This document shows, one piece after another, positions 27,543 through 36,250 of a DNA stretch of 36,440 nucleotides; the first letter of the stretch is position 1; every line of letters starts with the position of its first letter. Both the position numbers and the translations under genes were made by a program. Under the pieces are notes generated by a model. That model searched no databases. It saw only the letters and a program-made list of their open reading frames with translations, and had not been told where the DNA came from. This DNA comes from an uncultured Desulfuromonadales bacterium (GTDB lineage Bacteria > Desulfobacterota > Desulfuromonadia > Desulfuromonadales > Geopsychrobacteraceae): contig CAMYNR010000207.1 in the NCBI GenBank assembly GCA_947259715.1, forward strand, positions 1 through 36,440. The letters run 5' to 3'.

Positions 27543-28228
27543 GCGTTGAGCTGTTTAGCGGAGCTTTAATCGCGCTGCTTTGTGGTCTGGACCGCACCGC
27601 GGCTTTTCAGGTGATGATCTCCCGGCCGCTTGTTGCCGGGCCCCTGGTGGCCTGGGTTCTGGGAGAGCCTCTGATCGGGCTGCAATTGGGGATGCTGGTT
27701 GAGCTGCTTTGGCTTGCCAGACTTCCGGTTGGAGCCGCGATTCCGCCAGACGACACTCAAGTTGCGATTGCGGGTACGGTTCTTGCCGTAAGTCTCGGCC
27801 GGGTTCTTGAAACGAGTGCCATTGAGCTGCAGCTCCTCTGCCTGCTGGTGGCGCTGCCCTTCGGGAAGTTCGGCCAGTTCTTTGATCGCTTCGCCCGGCA
27901 GTACAATATCCGCCTGGTTCATCAGGCGGAAGCCGCTCTCCTGGAAGGACAGCTAAGGAAGGCTGAATGGCAACATCTGCGTGGACTATTGACCTTTGCT
28001 CTGGCAGCCGTTGGAACCTACGCAGTGATTATTGGCGGAGGATTACTGGTTGTTCCCGTGCTCTGGCCATTGATTGAAAAATCTTTGGTGCATTCGGTCA
28101 GTTGGTTGCAACTGGCCCTGCCGCTGGTTGGTGTGGCGGTGATTCTGGGGACGATCAATGTCAGTCGGGCTCTGACTCTTTTCTGCGCTTCGTTCGGCAT
28201 GGCGTTTTTACTTATGTGGCTGGTGTAA
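27539..28228 (+). CDS. Mannose/sorbose-family PTS EIIC permease
   Basis: This membrane protein of about 229 aa has several hydrophobic helices (LFSGALIALLCGLDRTAAFQ, LIGLQLGMLVELLWLARLPVG, GTYAVIIGGGLLVVPVLWPL, LALPLVGVAVILGTINVS). The sequence GxxxGxxxELLWL...VGAAIPPDD is a family hallmark. I place the start at TTG 27539: AAGGA stands 8 nt upstream and the protein then begins LSVELFSGALIA. The frame is also open from a TTG at 27506. The assignment to the mannose family is firm, but the sugar transported cannot be told from sequence. Confidence 0.9.
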   Translation: MSVELFSGALIALLCGLDRTAAFQVMISRPLVAGPLVAWVLGEPLIGLQLGMLVELLWLARLPVGAAIPPDDTQVAIAGTVLAVSLGRVLETSAIELQLLCLLVALPFGKFGQFFDRFARQYNIRLVHQAEAALLEGQLRKAEWQHLRGLLTFALAAVGTYAVIIGGGLLVVPVLWPLIEKSLVHSVSWLQLALPLVGVAVILGTINVSRALTLFCASFGMAFLLMWLV

Positions 28229-28233
28229 TACCG

Positions 28234-29016
28234 ATGGCAGTGACTCGCATAACACGAATCCATGTCTGGCTCCGCCTGATGCTTCTGCAGGCAAGCTGGA
28301 ATTTTGAACGTCTCCAGGGACTCGGGTTTTTCTTTGCTATCCTGCCGGCATTGAAGAAGATTTATGCCGGAAAAGATCTACCGCAGGCGGCGCAGAAGCA
28401 TCTGAGCTATTTCAATACCCATCCCTACCTGACCCCGTCCGTCGTCGGCGCAGTTATCAAGCTCGAAGAGGAGCAGGCGGCAGGTCTGGAGGCAGAATTT
28501 CCGATTAATGACTTCAAGGAGATGGTTGCAGCGCCCTATGCGGCCATCGGTGATGCATTGTTCTGGGGAGGCTTGCGTCCTTTGGCCGCCGGGGTGGCAC
28601 TGTTTTTTGCCGCCAAGGGGATCCTTTGGGCGCCGTTAATTTTTCTTTTGTTCTACAACCTGGCGCCGACCTGGTTTCGTCTGGCCGGCTATGTTCGCGG
28701 TTACCGGCAGGGAATTCATTCCGTTGAATTCATGCAGCGTCACAGACTGCCAGATTGGGCCATTCATACCAAGGAGGCTGCGGTTGTGGTCCTCGCCGGA
28801 CTCAGCGCTTTTTTGGTCTTTCAACATCTGCAGCAACATCAGCTGCCTAGCTGGCTGGGGCTTTTCACGTTGTTGCCGATGATTTTATTGGGGTTGTTCG
28901 CCCGCAAGGGGATCTCGACTCTGCTACTGACGTTGCTGACCGCGATCGTGATTCTGGTGACATCTCTTTTTTGGACGGACCTCGCCGGTTGGCTTGAAAC
29001 GTATAAGGGATATTAA
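28234..29016 (+). CDS. Mannose/sorbose-family PTS EIID permease
   Basis: This protein of about 260 aa has the EIID pattern: an amphipathic N-terminus (LRLMLLQASWNFERLQGLGFFFAILPAL), the conserved HLSYFNTHPYLTPSVVGAVIKLEEE, and FKEMVAAPYAAIGDALFWGGLRPLAAG, then C-terminal helices. It forms the permease with EIIC. The ATG at 28234, 5 nt after EIIC, is chosen over an upstream open frame from 28102 that would overlap EIIC by more than 120 nt. The HPr gene follows without a gap. Confidence 0.92.
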   Translation: MAVTRITRIHVWLRLMLLQASWNFERLQGLGFFFAILPALKKIYAGKDLPQAAQKHLSYFNTHPYLTPSVVGAVIKLEEEQAAGLEAEFPINDFKEMVAAPYAAIGDALFWGGLRPLAAGVALFFAAKGILWAPLIFLLFYNLAPTWFRLAGYVRGYRQGIHSVEFMQRHRLPDWAIHTKEAAVVVLAGLSAFLVFQHLQQHQLPSWLGLFTLLPMILLGLFARKGISTLLLTLLTAIVILVTSLFWTDLAGWLETYKGY

Positions 29017-29283
29017 ATGCAAAGTCGTACTTTTACGATAAAAAATCGACTCGGCCTGCACGCCCGGGCAGCGGCCCAGCTGGTGCAGACTGCCAACCAA
29101 TTCAGTTCTGAGGTAACACTCCAGAAAGAGGATATGGAGGTGAATGGTAAAAGCATCATGGGGATCCTGTTGCTTGCCGCACCGAAAGGAACAGAAATCT
29201 CCGTGGCAATTGATGGAGCAGATGAGGCAGAAGCGATGCAGACGATCGCGGAGCTGATCGAGGATGGTTTTGGCGAAGAGTGA
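29017..29283 (+). CDS. ptsH: Phosphocarrier protein HPr
   Basis: This 88-aa protein has both regulatory sites: H15 in LGLHARAAA, phosphorylated by Enzyme I, and S46 in NGKSIMGILLLAA, the target of HPr kinase. The presence of S46 together with hprK in the same cluster means serine-phosphorylation control is likely to be active. The ATG follows the EIID stop directly, with AAGGG a few bases upstream. The last 20 nt overlap the ptsI frame. Confidence 0.96.
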   Translation: MQSRTFTIKNRLGLHARAAAQLVQTANQFSSEVTLQKEDMEVNGKSIMGILLLAAPKGTEISVAIDGADEAEAMQTIAELIEDGFGEE

Positions 29284-31045
29284 TGTTGTTCAAGATACCT
29301 ATCTGGTCGGCATAGGCGTCTCCCCCGGAATCGGTATCGGGGAGATCTGTCTGATCAGTCATCGCTCGACGGTTGATGAATGGCCGATTGAGGCTGATGC
29401 CGTTGAGAGCGAAGTGGCGCGTTTTCACTGGGCCATCGATCAGGCCCGACAGCAGCTGCAGGAGGTCAAGGAGAACGTCTCAAGCAAGCAGCATTTGCGC
29501 GAGCATTTATATATTCTCGATACCCATATCATGATTCTCGAAGATGAGATGCTGGTTAAAGGGACGATTGAGGAGATTCAGAAAAAATTAAATGCGGAAG
29601 GCGGCCTGAAGCGCGTTCTGTCCCGGTTACGGCAGATGTTCGACAATATTGAGGATGAATATCTGCGCGAACGCCGCTCTGATGTTGACGCCGTCGGCGA
29701 ACGTTTGATGAGGATCCTGACCGGCGAACATGATCGGCCATTAAGCGCCATCGGACAAAAGTCCCTGGTCTTTGCCCACGACCTGTCACCTGCTGATACC
29801 ATGCAGATGGATCGGCAGAATATTCTTGGGTTTGTCACTGACAAAGGTGGGCAAACCTCGCATACCGCGATCCTGGCAAGATCGATGGAGATCCCCGCCG
29901 TGGTCGGTTTGGAATCGGTCACCTCCCTGGTTCACGATGGTCTGCCAGCGATCATCGACGGCAGCACCGGAGTCGTCGTTCTCAATCCCTCGGCCGGAAC
30001 CTTCAAAGAGTATCTGCAGCGCAAGCAGGCCTACGAATATCTGGAAAAAGAATTGCACAGCTTCCGGGATCTGCCTGCTGTGACCACGGATGGGATAAGG
30101 ATTGCACTGCGGGGCAACCTGGAGCTGGCCAGTGATTTCCCCGTTGCCCGGCGCCATGGGGCGGAAGGGGTCGGGCTCTATCGCACCGAGTTTCTGTTCA
30201 TGGGGCGGGAGGAGCCTCCCGACGAAGAAGAGCAATTTAAAGCCTACCGGGAAATTCTTGACGAGATGACGCCGCACCCGGTCACGATTCGGACCCTGGA
30301 TATCGGTGGTGATAAGTTTGTCCCGGAGTTAAACCTGGCCGATGAGGCCAACCCGGCCATGGGGCTGCGAGCGATCCGCTTTTCTTTACGTGAGGGACGC
30401 CTGTTCAGGGTCCAACTCAGGGCGATCCTGCGGGCCTCGGTGTTCGGGAAGGTCCGCATCATGTTCCCAATGATCAGCGGCGTTGCTGAGGTCAGGACCT
30501 GTAAGCGGATTCTCAAAGAAGTGCAGGATTCTTTAACGGAAGAGGGGCATGACTATGACCAGGAGATCTGCATCGGGGTGATGATTGAAACCCCAGCAGC
30601 GGTGATGATTGCACCTCTGTTGGCCAAAGAGGTCGATTTTTTCTCTATCGGCACCAACGACCTGATTCAATACTGTCTGGCGGTCGATCGAGGGAATGAA
30701 CATGTTGCCTATCTCTATGATCCTCTTCATCCCGCAATTCTGCGGTCTTTGAAGATTGTCTGTGACGCCGCCAGACAGGAACAGATCAGTGTCAGTATCT
30801 GTGGTGAGACGGCGGGAGAGCCACTCTATACCATGGCACTGATTGGTCTCGGCCTCAACGAATTGTCGATGAACCCGGCAGCAATTTCGCGAGTCAAACG
30901 GGTGCTGCGACAGATTTCCCGGCAGGATGGTGAGGAGCTGGTTGAGCGTTTATTTGCTCTGCCGACCGGCAAGGAAGTCTCAGCGTTGATCTACAAGGAG
31001 ATGCGTCAGCGTCTGCCAGAGTTGTTTACCCAGTCGATCATTTGA
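29264..31045 (+). CDS. ptsI: PTS Enzyme I (phosphoenolpyruvate-protein phosphotransferase)
   Basis: This protein of about 593 aa starts the PTS relay by taking phosphate from phosphoenolpyruvate. The phospho-histidine is H200 in GGQTSHTAILARS. The PEP-binding barrel shows GVGLYRTEFLFM, TIRTLDIGGDKF, NPAMGLRAIRFSL, IGVMIETPAAV and FFSIGTNDLIQYCLAVDR, with the catalytic C513 in SICGETAGEP. It lacks the GAF domain of the Ntr-specific PtsP, so it is a sugar-type EI. The ATG at 29264 overlaps ptsH by 20 nt. A TTG at 29270 has a better-spaced GAGG and is an alternative start. Confidence 0.95.
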   Translation: MVLAKSDVVQDTYLVGIGVSPGIGIGEICLISHRSTVDEWPIEADAVESEVARFHWAIDQARQQLQEVKENVSSKQHLREHLYILDTHIMILEDEMLVKGTIEEIQKKLNAEGGLKRVLSRLRQMFDNIEDEYLRERRSDVDAVGERLMRILTGEHDRPLSAIGQKSLVFAHDLSPADTMQMDRQNILGFVTDKGGQTSHTAILARSMEIPAVVGLESVTSLVHDGLPAIIDGSTGVVVLNPSAGTFKEYLQRKQAYEYLEKELHSFRDLPAVTTDGIRIALRGNLELASDFPVARRHGAEGVGLYRTEFLFMGREEPPDEEEQFKAYREILDEMTPHPVTIRTLDIGGDKFVPELNLADEANPAMGLRAIRFSLREGRLFRVQLRAILRASVFGKVRIMFPMISGVAEVRTCKRILKEVQDSLTEEGHDYDQEICIGVMIETPAAVMIAPLLAKEVDFFSIGTNDLIQYCLAVDRGNEHVAYLYDPLHPAILRSLKIVCDAARQEQISVSICGETAGEPLYTMALIGLGLNELSMNPAAISRVKRVLRQISRQDGEELVERLFALPTGKEVSALIYKEMRQRLPELFTQSII

Positions 31046-31058
31046 GCTTTCTTTCTAT

Positions 31059-31087
31059 TTGACTCGCTATCGAGCCTTAATTACAAT
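31059..31087 (+). promoter_or_regulatory. Near-consensus sigma-70 promoter for metK
   Basis: TTGACT (31059-31064), a 17-nt spacer and TACAAT (31082-31087) each match 5/6 consensus positions. Transcription should start near 31094, giving a leader of under 40 nt with GAGGAG at 31115-31120. The leader is too short for a SAM riboswitch. Confidence 0.75.
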
Positions 31088-31130
31088 GCGTCGTTCACAT
31101 ATCACCTTGCTTCAGAGGAGTTAATTGCCA

Positions 31131-32300
31131 ATGGCCATGACCGATTTTCTTTTTACCTCGGAGTCCGTCAGCGAAGGACACCCCGATAAAGTAGCCGACC
31201 AGATTTCCGATGCGGTGCTGGATGCAATTCTGAGCCAGGATAAACATGCCCGGGTTGCCTGTGAAACCCTGGTGACCACCGGGATGGCAATGATTGCCGG
31301 GGAGATCACGACCACCGCCTATGCCGATTTGCCGACCATTGTCCGTGAAACCATAAAAGAGATCGGCTATTGCGATTCCGCCATGGGCTTCGACTATGAA
31401 ACCTGCGCGGTACTGACCACCATTGATCAGCAGTCTCCCGACATTTCCCAGGGGGTGACCGCTGGTGAGGGGATGTTCAAAGACCAGGGCGCCGGCGATC
31501 AGGGGTTGATGTTCGGTTTTGCCTGCGACGAGACGCCTGAACTGATGCCGATGCCGATCACCTTTGCTCACAAGCTGACGAAGACGCTTTCTGATGTGCG
31601 CAAGAGCGGACAACTCAACTTCCTTCGTCCTGACAGCAAGGCGCAGGTTTCTATTCAATATATCGATGATCGACCGACCCGGATCGATACGGTGGTCATT
31701 TCTTCCCAGCATACCCCGGATGTGAAGTATGAAGACCTGCAGGAAGCGATCATCGAAGAGGTCGTGAAACCGACCCTGCCAGCCGAGCTGCTGGACGATC
31801 AGACCCGCTACCTGATCAATCCGACCGGGCGCTTCGTGATCGGCGGTCCGATGGGTGATTGCGGCTTGACCGGGCGTAAAATTATCGTTGATACCTACGG
31901 CGGCCAGGGGTCCCATGGGGGTGGTGCCTTCAGTGGCAAAGACCCCTCCAAGGTCGATCGCAGCGCCTCCTATATGGCGCGCTATGTGGCGAAAAATATT
32001 GTCGCCGCCGGGTTGGCCCGAAAATGCGAGGTCCAGTTGGCCTATGCCATCGGCGTTGCCGAGCCGGTTTCGATCATGATCAATGCCTTCGGCACCGGCA
32101 AGATCGCTTCCAACAAGATTGCGGAAATTGTCAAAGCGGAATTTGATTTGCGTCCGGCGGCGATTATTGAGCAGTTGGAACTGTTGCAGCCGATCTATCG
32201 GCAAACTGCCGCTTATGGTCATTTCGGCCGTGAGCTGCCAGGTTTTACCTGGGAACGAACCGACCGGGTGGAGTCACTTAAAAGCCGCGCAGGCCTCTGA
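31131..32300 (+). CDS. metK: S-adenosylmethionine synthetase
   Basis: This 389-aa enzyme makes SAM from methionine and ATP. Signatures include [20 protein letters not shown], the P-loop-like [15 protein letters not shown] with the flexible loop after it, [22 protein letters not shown] and [16 protein letters not shown]. The ATG at 31131 is chosen because GAGGAG lies 10 nt upstream. A TTG at 31125 and an ATG at 31137 are in frame. The gene has its own promoter and ends in a strong terminator, so it is probably monocistronic. SAM also links to polyamine metabolism, and the agu genes lie opposite it. Confidence 0.97.
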   Translation: MAMTDFLFTSESVSEGHPDKVADQISDAVLDAILSQDKHARVACETLVTTGMAMIAGEITTTAYADLPTIVRETIKEIGYCDSAMGFDYETCAVLTTIDQQSPDISQGVTAGEGMFKDQGAGDQGLMFGFACDETPELMPMPITFAHKLTKTLSDVRKSGQLNFLRPDSKAQVSIQYIDDRPTRIDTVVISSQHTPDVKYEDLQEAIIEEVVKPTLPAELLDDQTRYLINPTGRFVIGGPMGDCGLTGRKIIVDTYGGQGSHGGGAFSGKDPSKVDRSASYMARYVAKNIVAAGLARKCEVQLAYAIGVAEPVSIMINAFGTGKIASNKIAEIVKAEFDLRPAAIIEQLELLQPIYRQTAAYGHFGRELPGFTWERTDRVESLKSRAGL

Positions 32301-32319
32301 GTTGACAGGTCAAAATTAA

Positions 32320-32357
32320 AACAAAAATGGCGAGCTTTGCGGCTCGCCATTTTTGTT
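32320..32357. terminator. Bidirectional rho-independent terminator between metK and aguB
   Basis: A perfect 16-bp inverted repeat, AACAAAAATGGCGAGC (32320-32335) and GCTCGCCATTTTTGTT (32342-32357), encloses a 6-nt loop. The GC core is flanked by A and T runs on both sides, so it should terminate metK from the left and aguB from the right. It overlaps the last 2 nt of the aguB stop. Confidence 0.92.
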
Positions 32358-33240
32358 AATCGCGAAATCTCTTCAACAGATCCTGATAGGCATCAATTCG
32401 CCGGTCGCGCAAAAACGGCCAGGCCTGGCGGACCTGCTCGGTTCGATTCCGATCCACCTCAGCGATCAGAACCTCCTCGCTATCCTCTGCTGCCCGGCCG
32501 AGAAATTCACCCTGACAGCCGACGACAAAACTATTGCCCCAGAATTGGGCACCGGCGCTGTTTTGACTGGGGTCAGCTTCAAAACCGACCCGGTTCACAG
32601 CAATCAGCGGAAGGTTGTTGGCAATTGCATGGCCGCGCTGGACAGTGATCCAGGCCTCCCTTTGGCGCTCCTGCTCAGCTTTTGAATCGTTCGGATCATA
32701 GCCGATGGCGGTCGGGTAGATCAGCAGATCAGCGCCAGCCAGAGCCATCAGACGAGCAGCCTCCGGATACCATTGGTCCCAGCAGACCAGCACACCAAGT
32801 TTGCCGACTGAGGTCGAAATGGGCTCAAATCCGATATCGCCAGGCGTGAAATAATATTTTTCGTAATAGCCGGGATCATCGGGAATGTGCATCTTCCGGT
32901 AACGGCCAGCGATCGAACCATCCTTCTCGAAAACCACGGCGGTGTTATGATAGATTCCCGCCGTTCGCCGCTCGAACAGAGAAGTTACAATCACGATCCC
33001 GAGTTCCCGCGCCAGGGCTGCAAAGTAATCACTCGAGGGACCGGGGATTGGCTCAGCCAGGGCAAAGTTGCTGGCCGTCTCCAGTTGGCAGAAGTAGAGA
33101 CTGGTGTGGAGTTCCTGCAAGACCACCAGTTCCGCCCCCTGGGCTACCGCCTGGCGAATGGCTTTACTGCTTTTCTGGCGATTCAGTTGTGGGTCGGCCT
33201 GGCAACTTTGTTGCACTAACGCGACTTTAAGGGGGGTCAT
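32356..33240 (-). CDS. aguB: N-carbamoylputrescine amidase
   Basis: This 294-aa nitrilase-superfamily enzyme converts N-carbamoylputrescine to putrescine, CO2 and ammonia. The catalytic triad is E43 (VVLQELH), K116 (YRKMHIP) and C153 (VLVCWDQWYPEAARL). DDPGYYEKYYFTPGD and QRGHAIANNLPLIAVNRVGFE are typical of AguB. The frame extends upstream, but the ATG at 33240 has AAGGAG 7 nt before it and overlaps the aguA stop as ATGA, which fixes the start. It forms a two-gene operon with aguA. Confidence 0.95.
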   Translation of the reverse strand: MTPLKVALVQQSCQADPQLNRQKSSKAIRQAVAQGAELVVLQELHTSLYFCQLETASNFALAEPIPGPSSDYFAALARELGIVIVTSLFERRTAGIYHNTAVVFEKDGSIAGRYRKMHIPDDPGYYEKYYFTPGDIGFEPISTSVGKLGVLVCWDQWYPEAARLMALAGADLLIYPTAIGYDPNDSKAEQERQREAWITVQRGHAIANNLPLIAVNRVGFEADPSQNSAGAQFWGNSFVVGCQGEFLGRAAEDSEEVLIAEVDRNRTEQVRQAWPFLRDRRIDAYQDLLKRFRD

Positions 33241-34271
33241 GGCAAAACTCCTTGTGGAATCTGCATTGTCAGGCAATGTAAAGAACCATGCTGCTGAATG
33301 ACCGGGCGGCAGTCGATGCCGATGATTTCCCGGCCCGGAAACGCCTGGCCAATAATATCGAGGGCGCGGTCGTCAGCCGGGTCGGCGTAGGTTGGGACCA
33401 GTACCGCGTCGTTGATAATCAGGAAATTCGCATAGGTCGCCGGCAGGCGCTGGCCAGCAGCGTCATATTGAGCTTGCGGCCAAGGCAGCGGCATAAGCTG
33501 AAAAGAAGTGCCGTTGCTTGAGCGCAGCTCTTTCAGTTGTGCAGCCATAGCTTGCAGGGCATGGTGATGCTCGTCTGCCGGGTCGTCGCAGCTGACATAG
33601 AGAATTCTGTTATCTGGCGCGAGGCGGGCCAGGGTGTCGATGTGCGAGTCGGTATCATCTCCGGCCAGATAACCATGTTCAAGCCAAAGAATCTGCTCGG
33701 CCCCGAGCAATCTCCGCAGCTCCAATTCCAGTTCTTGCTTGCTCAGTTGTGGGTTGCGATTCGGGCTGAGCAGACAATCTGCGGTGGTTAAGATGGTGCC
33801 CCGGCCATCACTTTCCAGGCTGCCGCCTTCAAGGATGAGTCCACAGGTCTTTAGCGCCGTCGCGCCGAAGGCTCCCTGCCGGTGCAGCCGCCGGGTCAAC
33901 TGATTGTCCCGGTCGGCGGGAAATTTCAGCCCCCAGCCGTTAAAGCCGAAGTCGAGCAGCAGCGGTTTCTCCTCGGCGATGATGCTGATTGGGCCAAAAT
34001 CTCGGGCCCAGGTGTCGTTACCTGGCAGCTGGTAGAGTGCAACCTTATCCAGATCGCAGTCAGCAGCTTGCAGCTGACTGACGACCCTTTCGGTATCTGC
34101 AGCGACGATCAGCAAGCGCTCAAAGCGCAGAATCTGCCGGGCGAGTTGCCGGTAGACCGCTTCGATCTCCGCGAGCATCGGTTGCCAGTCCGAATCGGCA
34201 TGGGGCCAGGCCAGCAAAACGCCATCCTGGGGCTCCCATTCAGCAGGAAAGCGAAAAACATTTTGCTTCAT
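33237..34271 (-). CDS. aguA: Agmatine deiminase
   Basis: This 344-aa enzyme of the guanidino-group-modifying family converts agmatine to N-carbamoylputrescine. Typical motifs are NDTWARDFGPI, LILEGGSLESDGRGTILTT, DDTDSHIDTLARL and YANFLIINDAVLVPTY. The nucleophile C333 lies in HGSLHCLTMQIP near the C-terminus. It is coupled to aguB, which carries out the next step, so the pair makes putrescine by the plant-type route. The arginine decarboxylase that would supply agmatine is not in this window. Confidence 0.95.
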   Translation of the reverse strand: MKQNVFRFPAEWEPQDGVLLAWPHADSDWQPMLAEIEAVYRQLARQILRFERLLIVAADTERVVSQLQAADCDLDKVALYQLPGNDTWARDFGPISIIAEEKPLLLDFGFNGWGLKFPADRDNQLTRRLHRQGAFGATALKTCGLILEGGSLESDGRGTILTTADCLLSPNRNPQLSKQELELELRRLLGAEQILWLEHGYLAGDDTDSHIDTLARLAPDNRILYVSCDDPADEHHHALQAMAAQLKELRSSNGTSFQLMPLPWPQAQYDAAGQRLPATYANFLIINDAVLVPTYADPADDRALDIIGQAFPGREIIGIDCRPVIQQHGSLHCLTMQIPQGVLP

Positions 34272-34283
34272 AATTTCCGTTCC

Positions 34284-34850
34284 TTACTGCAATAAAGTGT
34301 GCTCGAGAAGAATTTTCAAACCGATAGCCAGCAGAATCAGCCCGCCAAAGATTTCTACTTTCTGGCCCCAGGCGCTTCCTAAGCGCTGGCCAAGCAGCAT
34401 TCCGCAGAGCGTCAGGATGCCTGCGGTCAGACCGATAATCAGTGCTGGGGTCCAGATCTCCAGGCCAAGAACGGCCAGACTCAAACCGACCGCCAAGGCG
34501 TCAATGCTGGTGGCGACAGAAAGCATGACCAGTGACCAACCACGGGTGGGATCCTCCAGCCTTGGTGTATCATCCTGCTCCTGTAACGCCTCCCAGAGCA
34601 TTTTTCCGCCAACCAGGGCAAGCAGGCCGAAGGCCAGCCAGTGATCGACCGCCTCGATATACTCACGCAGGCTGACTCCAGCAAGCCAGCCTAAAACAGG
34701 CATCAGCGCCTGGAAGAGGCCAAAGTGAAAACCGAAGCGGAACAGATGCCGGCCGGTCAGTTCCGGCAATGTTAATCCTGCTCCCAGGGCAACGGCGAAG
34801 GCATCCATCGCCAAAGCGATAGCAATGCCAAATAGTGTTAAAGGGTCCAT
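34284..34850 (-). CDS. mntP: MntP-type manganese efflux pump
   Basis: This 188-aa membrane protein with about six helices has two inverted repeats, each with the conserved acidic motif: ALAMDAFAVALGAGL at residues 12-26 and ATSIDALAVGLSLAVLG in the second half. MntP exports Mn2+. The ATG at 34850 has AGAGG 5 nt upstream. Its neighbour aguA, 12 nt downstream on the same strand, has no obvious functional link. The region upstream has no yybP-ykoY-type Mn2+ riboswitch and now abuts an insertion sequence 60 nt away, which may have altered its promoter. Confidence 0.93.
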   Translation of the reverse strand: MDPLTLFGIAIALAMDAFAVALGAGLTLPELTGRHLFRFGFHFGLFQALMPVLGWLAGVSLREYIEAVDHWLAFGLLALVGGKMLWEALQEQDDTPRLEDPTRGWSLVMLSVATSIDALAVGLSLAVLGLEIWTPALIIGLTAGILTLCGMLLGQRLGSAWGQKVEIFGGLILLAIGLKILLEHTLLQ

Positions 34851-34910
34851 GTTAGCCTCTTGCCAGGCATTTCAGGGGGCAGAGGTTTTCGTATGCATAT
34901 AAACAATTTG

Positions 34911-34928
34911 TCACTACTGTCCGGTTAA
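34911..34928. repeat. Left terminal inverted repeat of the IS
   Basis: TCACTACTGTCCGGTTAA is the exact reverse complement of the right end. The ancestral transposase stop codon (TAA, 34927-34925 on the minus strand) would lie inside this repeat. Confidence 0.92.
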
Positions 34929-34952
34929 TAGTTGAATAAGTTCAACTGGTTA

Positions 34953-36128
34953 TCATCTGGGAGGTCTTGGATTTGCTTGAGAGCATCTGCAACCAGCGTT
35001 GAAATGGGCCTTGAGAGCATCTGCAACCAGCGTTGAAATGGGCTTTTTCTCGAACAAATTGACCTCCAAGATCTGTAAAAAAGTGTAGAGCGGACATGGG
35101 ATATTGAGCTTCTTTTGGGCAATCACCACTAGCAGATAGATGCTCAATGCAACCCAGATCTGACTCTTTACAGCATTAATTGATGTTCCGTAAAACGATT
35201 TGATCCGCAGATGTCCTTTGACCCATTTGAAGAACAACTCCACTTGCCAGCGTTGCTTGTAGATTTCGGCAACGGTCGGTGCAGGGATGGCGAAGTTGTT
35301 GGTCAAAAACACCAGATGCTTATTTCGTTCTTTGTCAACATAACTGACCCGGCGCAGCTTCGCTGGGTAGTCCTTTTTCGATTTGTAGGTCATCAGGACA
35401 ATGGTTTGGTCGGCTCTGATGCCAGCGTCTTTGTCCTTGGTTGCGGAGTACAAACGCTTGAAGCGCAAGTTGTCTTTTGCCCGGATGACAAAGAATGCCC
35501 CTTGTCGATGCAACGCATGGAGTCGTGAGAAATCGGTGTAGGCCTTGTCCATGGTGTAAATGGCATCTTCGGTTACCGGCAGAGTATCGAGCATCCGGAC
35601 ATCATGAACTTTGCCTGTGGTCACAGCAACATAGGTCGGGATTGTTCCTCGCAGATCAAGGAGCGTATGCATTTTTACCGCTGCTTTTGTTCTTCGAAAC
35701 TCAGCCCAAGGGAACAGGCTCAAGCACAAATCGATGGTCGTTGAATCGAAAGCATACAGCGGTTGTTCAAGTTCCAGCGCAAAAGGTTCGTCAAAATAAA
35801 GCTGCTGGGCTATGCGGATCAGAACGTGACCGAAGTCCTGAAAGATATGCCAGTCTCTACGCTCGTTGGCATCGGCCAGCGTCGACCGGGAAACGGAGCC
35901 ACGAAAGCCGATGTGGTAGAGCTTCTCCCGATGGGAGTTCAAACAGGTTTCAATGTCACGCAAGCTTTCGCGGCCAGACATCTGAGCATAAGCAAGGCAC
36001 AGAAACTGATCGAACGTGGAAAACGTTCTGGCCCTGTAGTCACCACGGTAGCGACGAGCACACAGGTTAAAGTCGTGCCGTGGCAGAAACTGCAGCAGTT
36101 GCCGGAAAACCGTTTGGCCTGAATTCAT
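34953..36128 (-). CDS. IS4-family transposase with altered C-terminus
   Basis: This 391-aa DDE transposase has the catalytic triad D128 (YAFDSTTIDL), D194 (YTMDKAYTDF) and E297 in YKQRWQVELFFKWVK. This last stretch is an exact Y-(2)-R-(3)-E-(6)-K match (Y290, R293, E297, K304). The N-terminus (FRQLLQFLPRHDF, FSTFDQFLCLAYAQM, ESLRDIETCL) is typical of DUF4372-containing IS4 members. The ATG at 36128 has AGGAGGG 5 nt upstream. A 34-bp tandem duplication near the 3' end shifts the frame. The present tail after VADALK is AHFNAGCRC... and ends at 34953. In the other frame the tail reads KQIQDLPDDNQLNLFNY, which looks like the normal family ending. The DDE core is untouched, so activity is uncertain rather than clearly lost. 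Confidence 0.9.
   Translation of the reverse strand: MNSGQTVFRQLLQFLPRHDFNLCARRYRGDYRARTFSTFDQFLCLAYAQMSGRESLRDIETCLNSHREKLYHIGFRGSVSRSTLADANERRDWHIFQDFGHVLIRIAQQLYFDEPFALELEQPLYAFDSTTIDLCLSLFPWAEFRRTKAAVKMHTLLDLRGTIPTYVAVTTGKVHDVRMLDTLPVTEDAIYTMDKAYTDFSRLHALHRQGAFFVIRAKDNLRFKRLYSATKDKDAGIRADQTIVLMTYKSKKDYPAKLRRVSYVDKERNKHLVFLTNNFAIPAPTVAEIYKQRWQVELFFKWVKGHLRIKSFYGTSINAVKSQIWVALSIYLLVVIAQKKLNIPCPLYTFLQILEVNLFEKKPISTLVADALKAHFNAGCRCSQANPRPPR
34976..35043. repeat. Perfect 34-bp tandem duplication inside the transposase gene
   Basis: The 34-bp unit CTTGAGAGCATC...AATGGGC occurs at 34976-35009 and again, identical and adjacent, at 35010-35043. Because 34 is not a multiple of three, it changes the reading frame of the last codons of the transposase. 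The perfect identity suggests a recent event. Confidence 0.93.
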
Positions 36129-36250
36129 TGATACCCTCCTGTGATAATGGATGGTATCTCCCCATATTGGCGGGGCGAATTCAAATCGAAAACGGAACAG
36201 TTATGTCAAAGAACAATTATTATCAATGGCTTACGCCGTTAACCGATTTT

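Noticed and set aside
31046-31130. SAM riboswitch before metK
   Set aside because: The promoter at 31059-31087 leaves a leader of under 40 nt, too short for any SAM riboswitch, and no stem-loop pattern is present.
31095-32222. Long antisense reading frame of 375 codons opposite metK
   Set aside because: metK is unambiguous on the plus strand. The antisense product has no recognisable domain.
34851-34952. Mn2+ (yybP-ykoY) riboswitch before mntP
   Set aside because: The short region between mntP and the IS shows neither the conserved loops nor enough length.
34976-35043. Two-unit CRISPR-like repeat
   Set aside because: The units are directly adjacent with no spacers and lie inside a transposase gene. 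It is a simple tandem duplication.
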